The notes below the pieces were generated by a model, which worked only from the letters and a program-made list of their open reading frames with translations, was not told the DNA's origin and did not search any database. 64,000 bases of DNA from Nocardiopsis_B mangrovi. Lineage in GTDB: Bacteria; Actinomycetota; Actinomycetes; Streptosporangiales; Streptosporangiaceae. A program made the translations under genes and the position numbers. This document shows positions 10,625 to 18,564 of the stretch, piece by piece; positions within the stretch are counted from its first letter, which is position 1, and every line of letters begins with the position of its first letter. The stretch is from the NCBI RefSeq assembly GCF_042653925.1, contig NZ_JBHSFQ010000015.1, positions 1 through 64,000 on the forward strand. Reading direction: 5' to 3'.

Positions 10625-11713
10625 TCAGTCCGGCGGCCCGGCCGCTACCGGCCCCCGGTCGGCGGCGCGTTCCCGTTCCCGGGTGCGCAGGCGCGTGTAG
10701 AGCAGGGAGAGCACCAGGCATACCGGCACCATGACGGCCGCGGGCAGCAGGGCGAAGGCCACCGCGGGCGGCGTGTAGTGGACCAGCGTCGCGGTGGTGA
10801 AGACGTTGCCGTCGCTGAGGCGCATCATGGCCGGCTCCGCCACGTGGGTGAGCGGGGCCGCCGCGTACCGGAGGAGGGTGGACACGAGCGCGACGGCTGC
10901 CGTGATGACCAGCCAGATCCCGAACACGCGCCCCGAAGAGCCGCGGGTCAGCCGCCAGGAGCGGCGCAGTGCCGTTCGCGCCGGGACGTCCTCGAACACC
11001 ACCACGGAGCCGGCCAGCGAGAACCGGGCGAACAGGAAGGGGCCGACACAGGCCGCGAGCAGCGGCAGGCCCAGGCCCGCCACCCAGTCCAGTGCGCTGA
11101 AGCCGGTGAACGGAGAGCGCGGCCTCTCGATGCCGGGGATCAGGCCCGACGCCAGCGCGTCGAAGAGCATGATCCCCACGAGTGCGGTCGCCGCGACGCA
11201 CAGCAGGGTCGGCAGCCGCGTCGCGGCGATGCGGAGGAGGAACGGGCGCGCGTGCCGCCACAGCACGGCGGCTCCGGGGACCCCGCGGCCGTCGAGGGCG
11301 TGGCGCACGGCGACGGCGTGCGCGCCGTCGAGGAGGGACAGGACGGCGGCCACGAGCAGGAGCAGCAGGAGCACGACGACGGCACCGGCCCAGAAGAACG
11401 CCACATCGGAGTCCCCCGTGTTGGAGAAAGCGGGCTCCTCCCTCTCGATGTTTCCCTCCACGGCCTCCTCGAAGACGTCGAACGCCTGCCAGGCCAGGGC
11501 GAATCCGAGCGCCGTGATCGCGAGAACGCCGCAGGCGGCCAGCGCGGCCACGGCGAGAGCGAAGCCGTAGAGGGGGCGCCAGAGGCCGCCGATGATCGCG
11601 AACGCGCCGCCCAGGAGACCCGGGCGGGCGCCGGAGCCCGGCCGTCCGCCGTCGACCGGTCGCGCGCCGCCGCCGTGTCCGGAGGTCACCGTGTCGTCAT
11701 CTCCCGTTCCCAT
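10625..11713 (-). CDS. Polytopic membrane protein of unknown function
   Basis: A 362-residue protein with a disordered Gly/Arg-rich amino terminus (about 30 residues) and six or so membrane segments: GFALAVAALAACGVLAITAL near 50-70, VVVLLLLLLVAAVLSLL near 110-130, LLCVAATALVGIMLF near 170, a pair around 210-235, VFGIWLVITAAVALVSTLL near 270, and VAFALLPAAVMVPVCLVLSL near the end. The motif RRSWRLTRGSSGRVFGI before the fifth helix resembles integral membrane proteins related to the glycerophosphodiester phosphodiesterase membrane domain, but I would not assign an activity. The stop codon of a 32-codon oxidoreductase remnant falls inside its first codons, so the 5' end of this gene was rebuilt by a deletion. 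Confidence 0.75.
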   Translation of the reverse strand: MGTGDDDTVTSGHGGGARPVDGGRPGSGARPGLLGGAFAIIGGLWRPLYGFALAVAALAACGVLAITALGFALAWQAFDVFEEAVEGNIEREEPAFSNTGDSDVAFFWAGAVVVLLLLLLVAAVLSLLDGAHAVAVRHALDGRGVPGAAVLWRHARPFLLRIAATRLPTLLCVAATALVGIMLFDALASGLIPGIERPRSPFTGFSALDWVAGLGLPLLAACVGPFLFARFSLAGSVVVFEDVPARTALRRSWRLTRGSSGRVFGIWLVITAAVALVSTLLRYAAAPLTHVAEPAMMRLSDGNVFTTATLVHYTPPAVAFALLPAAVMVPVCLVLSLLYTRLRTRERERAADRGPVAAGPPD

Positions 11714-11784
11714 ACCCCGTCCGTCCCTCGTCCGCGTGTCGCGCCGATCATGCCGCTGCCGATGAGTCCGAGGGTCTGGGTCAA
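11686..11784 (-). pseudogene. Amino-terminal scrap of an F420/NADP-reductase-like gene
   Basis: From a TTG at 11784, preceded by AGGAGA at a proper distance, the frame reads MTQTLGLIGSGMIGATR: the first beta strand and GxGxxG loop of an NADPH:F420-reductase-like Rossmann protein, the same family as the intact gene at 52608-53324. After 17 residues it changes into unrelated sequence and stops at 11686 inside the next gene. The rest of the gene has been deleted. The palindrome at 11864 probably was its operator. Confidence 0.6.
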
Positions 11785-11863
11785 GGCGTCACGTCTCCTG
11801 GTGCGTGGACGGGGGCGCCCGTTATCCGGCTATCGGCACCGCATGCAGGAAACCCGACCTCAT

Positions 11864-11883
11864 ATCGATAGTCAACTATCGAT
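11864..11883. promoter_or_regulatory. Palindromic operator-like site
   Basis: ATCGATAG-TCAA-CTATCGAT, perfect 8-bp arms, AT-rich against a GC-rich background. It lies 80 bp in front of the truncated oxidoreductase start and is likely to have been the operator of that gene. No bound regulator is identified. Confidence 0.5.
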
Positions 11884-11931
11884 TGACCTCGGCCGCACGG
11901 GTATCCGCTCCGCGCCCGCGCCGCGGCCGCC

Positions 11932-12594
11932 TCAGCCCGGCCGCAACAGGTCGCGCATGAGATCGTGCTCGAACTTCGCCAGCACCGCCTCGTTGGCCTC
12001 GGCGTAGTGCGGCGGCAGCGCGTGCCACAGGGTGTACTGGCCGTGCATCCCGGTCCACACGAGGACGCCGAGGGTCTCCGTCTCCTCCAGGCGCTCGGGC
12101 GAGACCGCCTCCAGATACCGGCCGATGACGCCGACCCAGATGTCGAGCAGCCGGGCCAGCGGGTCGACGTCGGCGACCCGGTGCTCCGCGGACACCTGGG
12201 TCGCGACGTTGAACATCAGCCGGTACCGGCCGGGGTTGTCCACGGCGAACCTGCGGTAGGCCGCCGAGGTGGCCAGCAGCTGCCCCCAGGGGTCGGCCCC
12301 TTCGGCCTCCGCCGCGCGGCCCGCCGCCTCCATGGCCGCGGCGAGCCGCGTGTAGGCGTCGGCGAGCAGCGTCCAGAGCAGGTCGGCCTTGTTCTTGAAG
12401 TGCAGGTAGATGCTGGGGGCGGCGATCCCCACCTCGCGGGCGATCCCGCGGAGCGACAGGGCGTCCTCGCTACCGGACTCCTCCAGGATCCGGGCCGCCG
12501 TGTCCAGGATCTCCTGCCTGAGACGCTCGCCTTCACCGAGGCGGTTGGGCACTCGCCGTTCCTGGGGCGCCGAGACCACGCGGTCCTCCTCCAT
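11932..12594 (-). CDS. TetR/AcrR-family regulator of the P450-ferredoxin unit
   Basis: A repressor-type protein of about 220 residues. The helix-turn-helix spans roughly residues 25-70 (RQEILDTAARILEESGSEDA, LSLRGIAREVGIAAPSIYLH, FKNKADLLW). The carboxy domain has the WHG-type pattern with VDNPGRYRLMFNV and ending HDLMRDLLRPG. I use the ATG at 12594; a TTG at 12609 is the alternative. It is divergent from the P450 gene at 12768 and the region between holds two CTAAC-N3-GTTAG-type sites, so it most likely represses both itself and the P450/ferredoxin pair and is released by the P450 substrate or a related compound. Confidence 0.88.
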   Translation of the reverse strand: MEEDRVVSAPQERRVPNRLGEGERLRQEILDTAARILEESGSEDALSLRGIAREVGIAAPSIYLHFKNKADLLWTLLADAYTRLAAAMEAAGRAAEAEGADPWGQLLATSAAYRRFAVDNPGRYRLMFNVATQVSAEHRVADVDPLARLLDIWVGVIGRYLEAVSPERLEETETLGVLVWTGMHGQYTLWHALPPHYAEANEAVLAKFEHDLMRDLLRPG

Positions 12595-12679
12595 CGGCCC
12601 CGCTTCCAAAGAGGGGGGTCTGCGTCATTGACACGGCCCATGTTTTCAGAGTTTCCGGAGACCGCTTTCCGCTCTCCGC

Positions 12680-12721
12680 CTAACGGTGTTAGCATCTCGG
12701 CCGAGCGCCTAACGGCGTTCA
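12680..12721. promoter_or_regulatory. Paired TetR operators
   Basis: Two copies of the same dyad lie 29 bp apart between the divergent TetR and P450 genes: CTAACGGTGTTAG at 12680-12692 (perfect arms) and CTAACGGCGTTCA at 12709-12721 (one arm imperfect). Each is preceded by CGC. Position and repetition fit a TetR operator pair. Confidence 0.7.
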
Positions 12722-12767
12722 TCGCTCACGCATTGTCAGTGCTCTACTACACATGAGGACGATGTCG

Positions 12768-13967
12768 ATGGTCACGGCCCCTGCCCCCGGCCTCCCGCTC
12801 GACCGGCCGAAGAAGGCCCCCCTCGATCCGCCGCCCGAGTTCGCCCGGCTGCGCGACGAACAGCCCATCACCCGCGTCTCCATCTGGGACGGCCGGCTCA
12901 CCCCGTGGCTGGTCACCCGGTGGGCCGACGCCCGCGCCGTACTCGGCAACCGCGCGTTCAGCAGCGAGGACTCCCTGCCCGGATTCCCCAACCTGCGCCC
13001 CGGCATGCCGCCGTCCCCGCCCGGAGCGCTCCAGGCGCACGACGCCCCCGTGCACACCACGATGCGCCGCGCGCTCACCCGCGAGTTCATCGTCAAGCGG
13101 ATCGATGAACTGCGCCCCTCCATCCGGGAGACCGCCGACAGGCTCATCGACGACATGACCGCCCTCGACGGCCCGGTCGACCTGGTCGAGCACCTCGCCC
13201 TGCCCCTGCCCACCCTGGTCGCCTGCGACCTGCTCGGGGTGCCCTACGAGGACCACCCGTTCTTCCAGGACAAGGCGAACACCCTCGTCGACAACTCCTC
13301 CACGGCCGAACAGGTGGAGACGGCGGAGCGGTCGATCGCCGAGTACCTGCTGAACCTGCTCCTGCTGCGGCGGAGCCGGCCCTGCGGCGACCTGATGAGC
13401 CGGCTCGCCCGCAAGGTCGACGGCGCATCCATCACCGACGACGACGCGGCGGAGCTCGCCGCGTTCCTGCTCCTCGCCGGGCACGAGACCACGGCGAACA
13501 TGATCGCGCTGAGCACGATCACCCTGCTCCAGCACCCCGACCAGATCCCGCGGCTGTTCATCGGCCCCGAAGAGACCGCGCTCGCGGTCGAGGAGCTGCT
13601 GCGCTTCGTCACCGTCATCCAGGCCGGGCTGCGCCGGCGCGCCCTAGAGGACGTGACCGTCGGCGGCGTCACCATCCGCGCCGGCGAGGGCGTGATCATC
13701 CCGCTGAACGTGGCCAACCGGGACCCCGATGCCTTCCCCGAGCCCGACCGCCTCGACCTCGGCCGGCCCAACGCGCGCCGCCACGTCAACTTCGGCTACG
13801 GAGTCCACCAGTGCCTGGGCCAGTCGCTGGCCCGCGCCGAACTCCAGATCATGCTGCCCGCGATCTTCCGGCGGCTGCCGGGCCTGCGGGTCACCGCCCC
13901 CATCGAGGACCTGCCCTACAAGGAAGCGTCCATCTACGGCGTGCACCGGCTGCCGGTCACGTGGTGA
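12768..13967 (+). CDS. Cytochrome P450 monooxygenase
   Basis: A soluble class I bacterial P450 of about 399 residues. The heme-binding loop is FGYGVHQCLGQSLARAE, with the ligand cysteine near residue 349; the oxygen-binding I-helix reads LLLAGHETTANM; the early segment VHTTMRRALTREF is the usual C-helix region. It needs electrons from a ferredoxin, and a 3Fe-4S ferredoxin gene follows 37 bp downstream. ATGs occur at 12753, 12762 and 12768; the last is best placed behind TGAGGA (8 nt). The substrate cannot be told. Its likely repressor is the divergent TetR, through the two CTAAC dyads. The layout (TetR, P450, ferredoxin) is that of a small xenobiotic or lipid oxidation unit; no cognate ferredoxin reductase is adjacent. 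Confidence 0.95.
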   Translation: MVTAPAPGLPLDRPKKAPLDPPPEFARLRDEQPITRVSIWDGRLTPWLVTRWADARAVLGNRAFSSEDSLPGFPNLRPGMPPSPPGALQAHDAPVHTTMRRALTREFIVKRIDELRPSIRETADRLIDDMTALDGPVDLVEHLALPLPTLVACDLLGVPYEDHPFFQDKANTLVDNSSTAEQVETAERSIAEYLLNLLLLRRSRPCGDLMSRLARKVDGASITDDDAAELAAFLLLAGHETTANMIALSTITLLQHPDQIPRLFIGPEETALAVEELLRFVTVIQAGLRRRALEDVTVGGVTIRAGEGVIIPLNVANRDPDAFPEPDRLDLGRPNARRHVNFGYGVHQCLGQSLARAELQIMLPAIFRRLPGLRVTAPIEDLPYKEASIYGVHRLPVTW

Positions 13968-14004
13968 CCGCTCGACACCCCCAGGACCGAGGAGGACCGA
14001 TCAC

Positions 14005-14202
14005 ATGCGGATGGAAGTCGACACCGACCGCTGCGTGGCGTCGGGTCAGTGCGTACTGATCGCACCGGAGCTGTTCGACCAGCGGGACGAGGACGGAACG
14101 GTGGTGCTGCTGGACGACGCCCCCGCCCCGGAGCGCGCGGCCGGAGCGCGGGAGGCGGCGATGCTCTGCCCCGCCTCGGCGATCCGGGCGCTGCGGGGAT
14201 GA
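14005..14202 (+). CDS. 3Fe-4S ferredoxin
   Basis: A 65-residue ferredoxin with the short actinobacterial one-cluster layout: MEVDTDRCVASGQCV carries the first cysteines (C-x5-C, residues about 10 and 16) and MLCPASAI carries the last C-P pair. The position normally holding the fourth cysteine is not cysteine, as expected for a 3Fe-4S cluster. The ATG at 14005 has GGAGGA eight bases upstream. It lies 37 bp behind the P450 gene and almost certainly hands electrons to it. Confidence 0.93.
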   Translation: MRMEVDTDRCVASGQCVLIAPELFDQRDEDGTVVLLDDAPAPERAAGAREAAMLCPASAIRALRG

Positions 14203-14256
14203 CCGACGTGCGCGCGCCCGGCTCCCCGGGGCCGGCCGCGGCGCCGCGGTGACGGC

Positions 14257-14283
14257 CGGCCCGGCTCGGCTGCGGCCGGGCCG
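14257..14283. terminator. Hairpin between convergent genes
   Basis: CGGCCCGGC and GCCGGGCCG flank a 9-nt loop between the ferredoxin (+) and the EamA transporter (-). A bidirectional terminator is likely. Confidence 0.5.
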
Positions 14284-14337
14284 GGCGGGTCGCGCGGCCC
14301 GGGCCGGGGAGCCCCGTTCGCCCCGGCGGGGCAGCGG

Positions 14338-15270
14338 TCAGGTGTCGTGGTGGTGGGCGGCCGTCGCGGACCGGACGCGGGCCGACCGCGGCGGGCGGCG
14401 GGACCGGGTGGCGCCCAGGACGACCCCGCCCGCCACGACCAGGATGCCGAGGATGCGCGGCAGCGTCATCCCGATGGCGCCGACCAGCGCCGAGGCGCCG
14501 AGGGCCGCCACCGGCACCAGCCCGGCGAACAGGCCCGCCGTCTCCACCGGCAGGACGGTGAGCGCGGTGTACCAGAGCAGGAACGCCGCGGCGGTGACCA
14601 CCACCGCCAGGTAGGCCAGCGCCGCGCCCTCGGCCGTGGTCGGCGGGCGCAGCGCGGCCGGCCCCTCCACGGCGAGGGAGGCGGCCCCGAGCATCAGGGC
14701 GCTGGCCGCCGACCCGTAGGTGGCGACACCGGCGGGGCCCAGCTCGCGCAGCAGCGACAGCGCGAGCGCCGAGAACCCCACTTCGCACAGGAGCGCGGCA
14801 ACGGCCAGCGCGATTCCGGCGGGCGTGGTGTCGGCGGGCCCGGCGTACTTCACCAGGGCCGCCCCGCCCGACACGATGACCGCCGCGACCACCGCGCGCA
14901 GGACCGGCCGTTCACCGCGCAGCAGCGGGCCCAGCAGCGCGAGCGCGACCGGGACGCCGCCGACGATGGCGCCCACCGTCCCGGCGTCGGCCTGCTGGAG
15001 GGCGGCCATCAGGAAGATGTTGAAACCCGCCATGCCGACGGCGGCCAGCCCCAGCAGCCGCGGCACCTGCGCCAGGCGCAGCCGGGGCAGCCGCCGGTGC
15101 AGGAGCAGCACGAGCAGGACGGCGCCCAGCGCGTAGCGCAGCGCCTGACCCGCGAACCACGGGTAGGCCAGGATCACGGTGCTCGCGGCCACCGAAGAGC
15201 CGACCGCGATGCTGGAGCCGCCGGCCGCGGCCATGGCCGAGAGCCGGCGGGCGAGGTCAGCCTGTGGCAT
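14338..15270 (-). CDS. EamA/DMT-family transporter
   Basis: A 310-residue inner-membrane protein with ten predicted helices in two EamA repeats, typical of the drug/metabolite transporter superfamily. Visible helices include LRYALGAVLLVLLLHRR, LLGLAAVGMAGFNIFLMAAL, DAGTVGAIVGGVPVALALLG, AVVAAVIVSGGAALVKYAG and AYLAVVVTAAAFLLWYTAL. It ends in a basic and His-rich tail (TAAHHHDT). The ATG lies inside the last codons of the desaturase gene (14-bp overlap), so the two are translationally coupled. Family members export metabolites such as amino acids or nucleosides; the cargo here is unknown, although coupling to a desaturase is unusual. Confidence 0.88.
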   Translation of the reverse strand: MPQADLARRLSAMAAAGGSSIAVGSSVAASTVILAYPWFAGQALRYALGAVLLVLLLHRRLPRLRLAQVPRLLGLAAVGMAGFNIFLMAALQQADAGTVGAIVGGVPVALALLGPLLRGERPVLRAVVAAVIVSGGAALVKYAGPADTTPAGIALAVAALLCEVGFSALALSLLRELGPAGVATYGSAASALMLGAASLAVEGPAALRPPTTAEGAALAYLAVVVTAAAFLLWYTALTVLPVETAGLFAGLVPVAALGASALVGAIGMTLPRILGILVVAGGVVLGATRSRRPPRSARVRSATAAHHHDT

Positions 15271-16486
15271 CGTTGCCCTTCGCGGTCAGCGGGCAGCCCG
15301 CGCAGGGGTCCGGGGCGTCCGGCAGGTCGGGTGCCGACCACGCGCGAAGCGCCCCCGGGGTGAGCCGGGCCAGCACCGTGCGCAGTCGCGACGACGGATT
15401 GGTCCTCTCCCCCGAACGGTAGTCGGCCAGGTGCTCCGGGTGCAGGACGTCCTGGATCACGGAGGGTCGCCCCGGACCGGCCGGGCGGAAGAAGCCGCCG
15501 CAGTGGTGCCCGTTGCGGTAGTGGGGGACCTCCGCCAGGATGCGGTGCAGTTCGGCACCCGCGTAGTGCGGAACCGCGGGGAAGAGGTGGTGCGCCAGGT
15601 GCAGGTTGTCGTCGTGGGGTGCGAGCAGGCCGCGGACCAGCGGGGACGCGTCATAACTGCGGGTGGCCCGCCACGGGTCGGACGACTCCAGCCCCGCGTG
15701 GTCGGCGATGTCGCTGTAGTAGCGCAGCACCTGGTAGACGGTGACGTAGGGGACCAGCCACAGCAGCACGACCGGGACCGTCCACCCGGCCGCCACCACG
15801 ACGGTGCCGGCCGCCCCCAGGAAGGCGAAGCGGGCGACGGTCTCGTCGCGGTCCTCGCCGCTCCAGGACAGGGCCGACGCGATGTTGCGGGGCACGTGCA
15901 CCAGGAACAGCGGACCGATGAGGTGGCGGCGGCGGAACCGCACCGGATCGCGCGGGCGGATCAGCCCGAGCGCGGCGTACTGGCGGCGCTTGGGGTCCCG
16001 CTGCTCGTGCCACAGGTTGCGGTGGTGCTCGCAGTGCGCGCAGAGATACGAGGACAACCCTTCGAGCAGGGGAAACGACGTGAACAGCCGGCCGACCCAG
16101 ACGTTGGCCCGCCGGTTGCGCATGAGCTTGTGGTGGCTGGCCTCGTGCAGGAGGCTGCGCAGCGCCCGCTGTCTCGACCCGATCACCACGACGGCCAGCG
16201 CGTAGACGGCCGGGTGGTAGCCGCTCAGCAGGGCGGCCCCCGCCGCGACCGCGATGACCGCCCAGTCGAACGCCACCGTGAGCAGTCCGCGCCAGTTGCT
16301 CCGCCTGCGGTGCAGGGCGTGGATCCGCCGCTTGATATCGGCGGGGATGGCCTTCTGCGGATTCCCGCGGTTCACGCGCGACCATTTGCAATTGGGCGGT
16401 CCGGTCGGCTCGGGCTCCGGGGCCGGACGGCCGGGCACGGGGATATCAGGGGACGACGGCTGATCGGCGTTCTGCGACGATTCCAT
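15257..16486 (-). CDS. Membrane fatty acid desaturase
   Basis: A membrane di-iron desaturase of about 409 residues. The three histidine boxes are in place: HEASHHK near residue 114, HCEHHRNLWH near 151, and NLHLAHHLFP in the carboxy-terminal third. Two hydrophobic hairpins surround them. The long amino terminus is Pro-rich and the carboxy end contains a CxxC (DPCAGCPL), which is not part of the catalytic core. It would introduce a double bond into an acyl chain or a related lipid, drawing electrons from a ferredoxin or similar. The ATG at 16486 has GGAAAGA upstream; a longer frame is not credible. It is followed by the overlapping EamA gene and faces a divergent TetR gene 550 bp away. Confidence 0.9.
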   Translation of the reverse strand: MESSQNADQPSSPDIPVPGRPAPEPEPTGPPNCKWSRVNRGNPQKAIPADIKRRIHALHRRRSNWRGLLTVAFDWAVIAVAAGAALLSGYHPAVYALAVVVIGSRQRALRSLLHEASHHKLMRNRRANVWVGRLFTSFPLLEGLSSYLCAHCEHHRNLWHEQRDPKRRQYAALGLIRPRDPVRFRRRHLIGPLFLVHVPRNIASALSWSGEDRDETVARFAFLGAAGTVVVAAGWTVPVVLLWLVPYVTVYQVLRYYSDIADHAGLESSDPWRATRSYDASPLVRGLLAPHDDNLHLAHHLFPAVPHYAGAELHRILAEVPHYRNGHHCGGFFRPAGPGRPSVIQDVLHPEHLADYRSGERTNPSSRLRTVLARLTPGALRAWSAPDLPDAPDPCAGCPLTAKGNDATG

Positions 16487-17036
16487 CACGCACTTCTTTC
16501 CAGGTGCTCCGGACACACGTCGGGAAACGACGTGATTTCGAGCGCGAAAGAACGGCGCGGGGATGCGGCGCGCGCACACGAAAAAGAGGCGCGTCGAATG
16601 GGCGGGGCCGGATCCCTACCGACCGATGAAGACGATCTGTTCCCCGAATCAGGCGGCACGTCCCCCGCGCCCCGAATTTCGCTGAAAAGGCGGGCCAATT
16701 ACAACCTCGTTAAGGACCGCCCGTCAAGCCCTTTCCACCTGTGGGAACGCCGACGGGTGAGAGGCAATGACCCGCACACGGGATCCGGGGTCGCCGGCGG
16801 CCGAGCGCGATCGGAACGATGTCCAGGTCGGGGCGGCCCCCGCGATCACCCCGCCGCGGGAAAGGCGTCCGCATCGGGGCGGTCCGGCCGAATTCCCTTT
16901 CGGTATCCGACGGTGGCCGACCCGCGCCACCTGGCCACCCGGATTCCGCCCCTTTCGTCCGGGCAAGGGACGGAAGGCCGGCGAACACGGCTGAGACCGC
17001 CGATGAGATCCGGCCCTCGGACGCTATCCTTCGGCC
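16487..17036. other. Long divergent intergenic region, 550 bp
   Basis: Separates the desaturase (-) from a TetR gene (+). It contains the dyad listed at 16516 and a patch of lower GC near 16690-16715 that may hold the desaturase promoter. No gene is visible in it. Confidence 0.4.
16516..16534. promoter_or_regulatory. Operator-like dyad in the desaturase leader
   Basis: CACGTCG-GGAAA-CGACGTG, perfect 7-bp arms, centred about 39 bp upstream of the desaturase ATG. A TetR target is a reasonable guess because the divergent neighbour is a TetR gene; there is no second copy. Confidence 0.45.
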
Positions 17037-17699
17037 ATGACCCCCGAAGCGCCGCGGCCCCTGAGGGCGGACGCCGCCCGCAACTCCGAGAAGATCCTGC
17101 GGGCCGCCCGGGAGGTCTACGCCGACAGCGGCCCTGACGCGATGCTCGACGACATCGCCCGGCGGGCGGGGGTGGGCATCGCCACCCTCTACCGGCGCTT
17201 CCCCAACAAAGAGGCCCTGGTCCGCGCGGCCCTGGAGCAGAGCATCACCGGACGCCTCGCCCCCGCCATCGAGCAGGCGCTGGCCGACAACGATCCCAGG
17301 CGCGGCCTGAGCACCCTGATGGACGCCACCCTCGCCCTGGTGGCGGGCGAGCGCAACACGATCGCCGCCGCGGAGAACTCCGGCGCCCTCACCGCCGAGA
17401 TCGCGGCGCCGTTCCTGGACTCCCTGGTCGAGCTCACCCGCCGCGGCCAGGACTCCGGCCTCATCCGCTCCGACGTCCTGCCCGAGGACATGCACCGGAT
17501 CATGGGCATGCTCACCGGCGTGCTGTGGTCCACCGACCCCGGCAGCGGCGGCTGGAGCCGCTACGTCACGCTCATCATGGACGCCCTGTCGCCCGAGGGG
17601 GCCACGCCGCTCCCCCGCGCCCCCTCGGCGTCCTCCCGGTGCGCCGCCCCCGCCACCCGTCGGCCGCGCCCGGAGGCGCCGGCCGCGGAGCCGGGCTGA
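17037..17699 (+). CDS. TetR-family regulator
   Basis: A 220-residue protein with the helix-turn-helix at residues 15-60 (NSEKILRAAREVYADSGPDA, MLDDIARRAGVGIATLYRRF, PNKEALVRAAL). The ligand domain includes RRGQDSGLIRSDVLPEDMHR, common in a large actinobacterial TetR subgroup. The last 35 residues are Ala/Pro/Arg-rich and probably disordered. It is divergent from the desaturase-EamA operon across a long spacer and may control it through the dyad at 16516. The ligand is unknown; desaturase neighbours would fit an acyl-CoA or membrane-stress signal. Confidence 0.87.
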   Translation: MTPEAPRPLRADAARNSEKILRAAREVYADSGPDAMLDDIARRAGVGIATLYRRFPNKEALVRAALEQSITGRLAPAIEQALADNDPRRGLSTLMDATLALVAGERNTIAAAENSGALTAEIAAPFLDSLVELTRRGQDSGLIRSDVLPEDMHRIMGMLTGVLWSTDPGSGGWSRYVTLIMDALSPEGATPLPRAPSASSRCAAPATRRPRPEAPAAEPG

Positions 17700-17708
17700 G
17701 CCGGCCGC

Positions 17709-17724
17709 ACCGGGCCGGCCCGGT
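17709..17724. terminator. GC palindrome between convergent genes
   Basis: ACCGGGCC-GGCCCGGT is a perfect palindrome between the TetR gene (+) and the SDR gene (-), followed by further GC-rich symmetry. It may end transcription from both sides. Confidence 0.4.
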
Positions 17725-17795
17725 CATCCGGGCCCCGGCCGCGGCCGGGCGGCCCCGGCGGCTCTCGGCGCGGGGCGCCGCCGGCGGACCGGCCG

Positions 17796-18563
17796 TCAGA
17801 CGGCGGCCCAGCCGTCGTCGACCGGGAGCACGGCGCCGTTGACGAAGGCGGCGGCGTCGGAGGCCAGGAACACCACGGCCGCCGCCTGTTCCTCCGCGGT
17901 ACCCATCCGGCCGATGTTGGTGCCGATGAACCGCCCCACCACCGCGGGGCCGTGCGCCTCGCCGTCGGCGTCGACGCGCATGCCGGTCGACGTGGGGCCC
18001 GGCGCGATCGCGTTGGCGCGGATGCCCTGCGCCCGGTACATGACGGCGAGGTTCTTGACCAGGCCGACGATCCCGTGCTTGGCCGCGGTGTAGGCGGCGC
18101 CCGCCGCACTTCCGCGCAGAGCGGCCTCGGAGGCCGTGAAGACGATCGAGCCGCGCTCCGCGGCGAGCATGTGCGGCAGCGCCGCACGGGTCAGCAGGAA
18201 CGGCGCCGTCAGGTTGATCCGGATGACCCGCTCCCACTCGGCGTCGCCGGTCTCGCCGAGCGCGGACATGCGGTCCATGATCCCCGCGTTGTTGACCAGG
18301 ACGTCCAGCCCGCCGAAGGCGTCGACGGCGCGGTCGACCACCGTGTCCGCGACCTCCTGGTCGCTGAGGTCGCCCACCACCGCGACGGCGGTGCCCCCCG
18401 CGGCGCCGATCTCCCCGACGGTCGTCTCCGCGCCCGCCTCGTCGAGATCGGCGACCAGGACGCGCGCTCCCCTGCGCGCGAACTCAAGGGCGGCGGCCCG
18501 CCCGATACCCGACGCGGCGCCGGTGACGACGACCCCACGGCCCGTGAAATCCGTACCGCTCAT
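17796..18563 (-). CDS. Short-chain dehydrogenase/reductase
   Basis: A classical SDR of about 255 residues. The cofactor loop VVVTGAASGIGRAAALEF, the NNAGIMD stretch, the serine in FTASEAALRG and the catalytic YTAAKHG are all present, and ADLDE after beta-2 points to NAD rather than NADP. The start is ATG 18563, one base after the stop codon of the SMP-30-like gene, so it is the third gene of an operon with the Baeyer-Villiger monooxygenase. In that setting the simplest role is oxidation of an alcohol to the ketone that the monooxygenase uses. Confidence 0.92.
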   Translation of the reverse strand: MSGTDFTGRGVVVTGAASGIGRAAALEFARRGARVLVADLDEAGAETTVGEIGAAGGTAVAVVGDLSDQEVADTVVDRAVDAFGGLDVLVNNAGIMDRMSALGETGDAEWERVIRINLTAPFLLTRAALPHMLAAERGSIVFTASEAALRGSAAGAAYTAAKHGIVGLVKNLAVMYRAQGIRANAIAPGPTSTGMRVDADGEAHGPAVVGRFIGTNIGRMGTAEEQAAAVVFLASDAAAFVNGAVLPVDDGWAAV

Positions 18564-18564
18564 G

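Noticed and set aside
12768..14202. Part of a secondary-metabolite cluster
   Set aside because: P450, ferredoxin and SnoaL-like genes are scattered, and there is no PKS, NRPS, terpene synthase or RiPP gene in the window.
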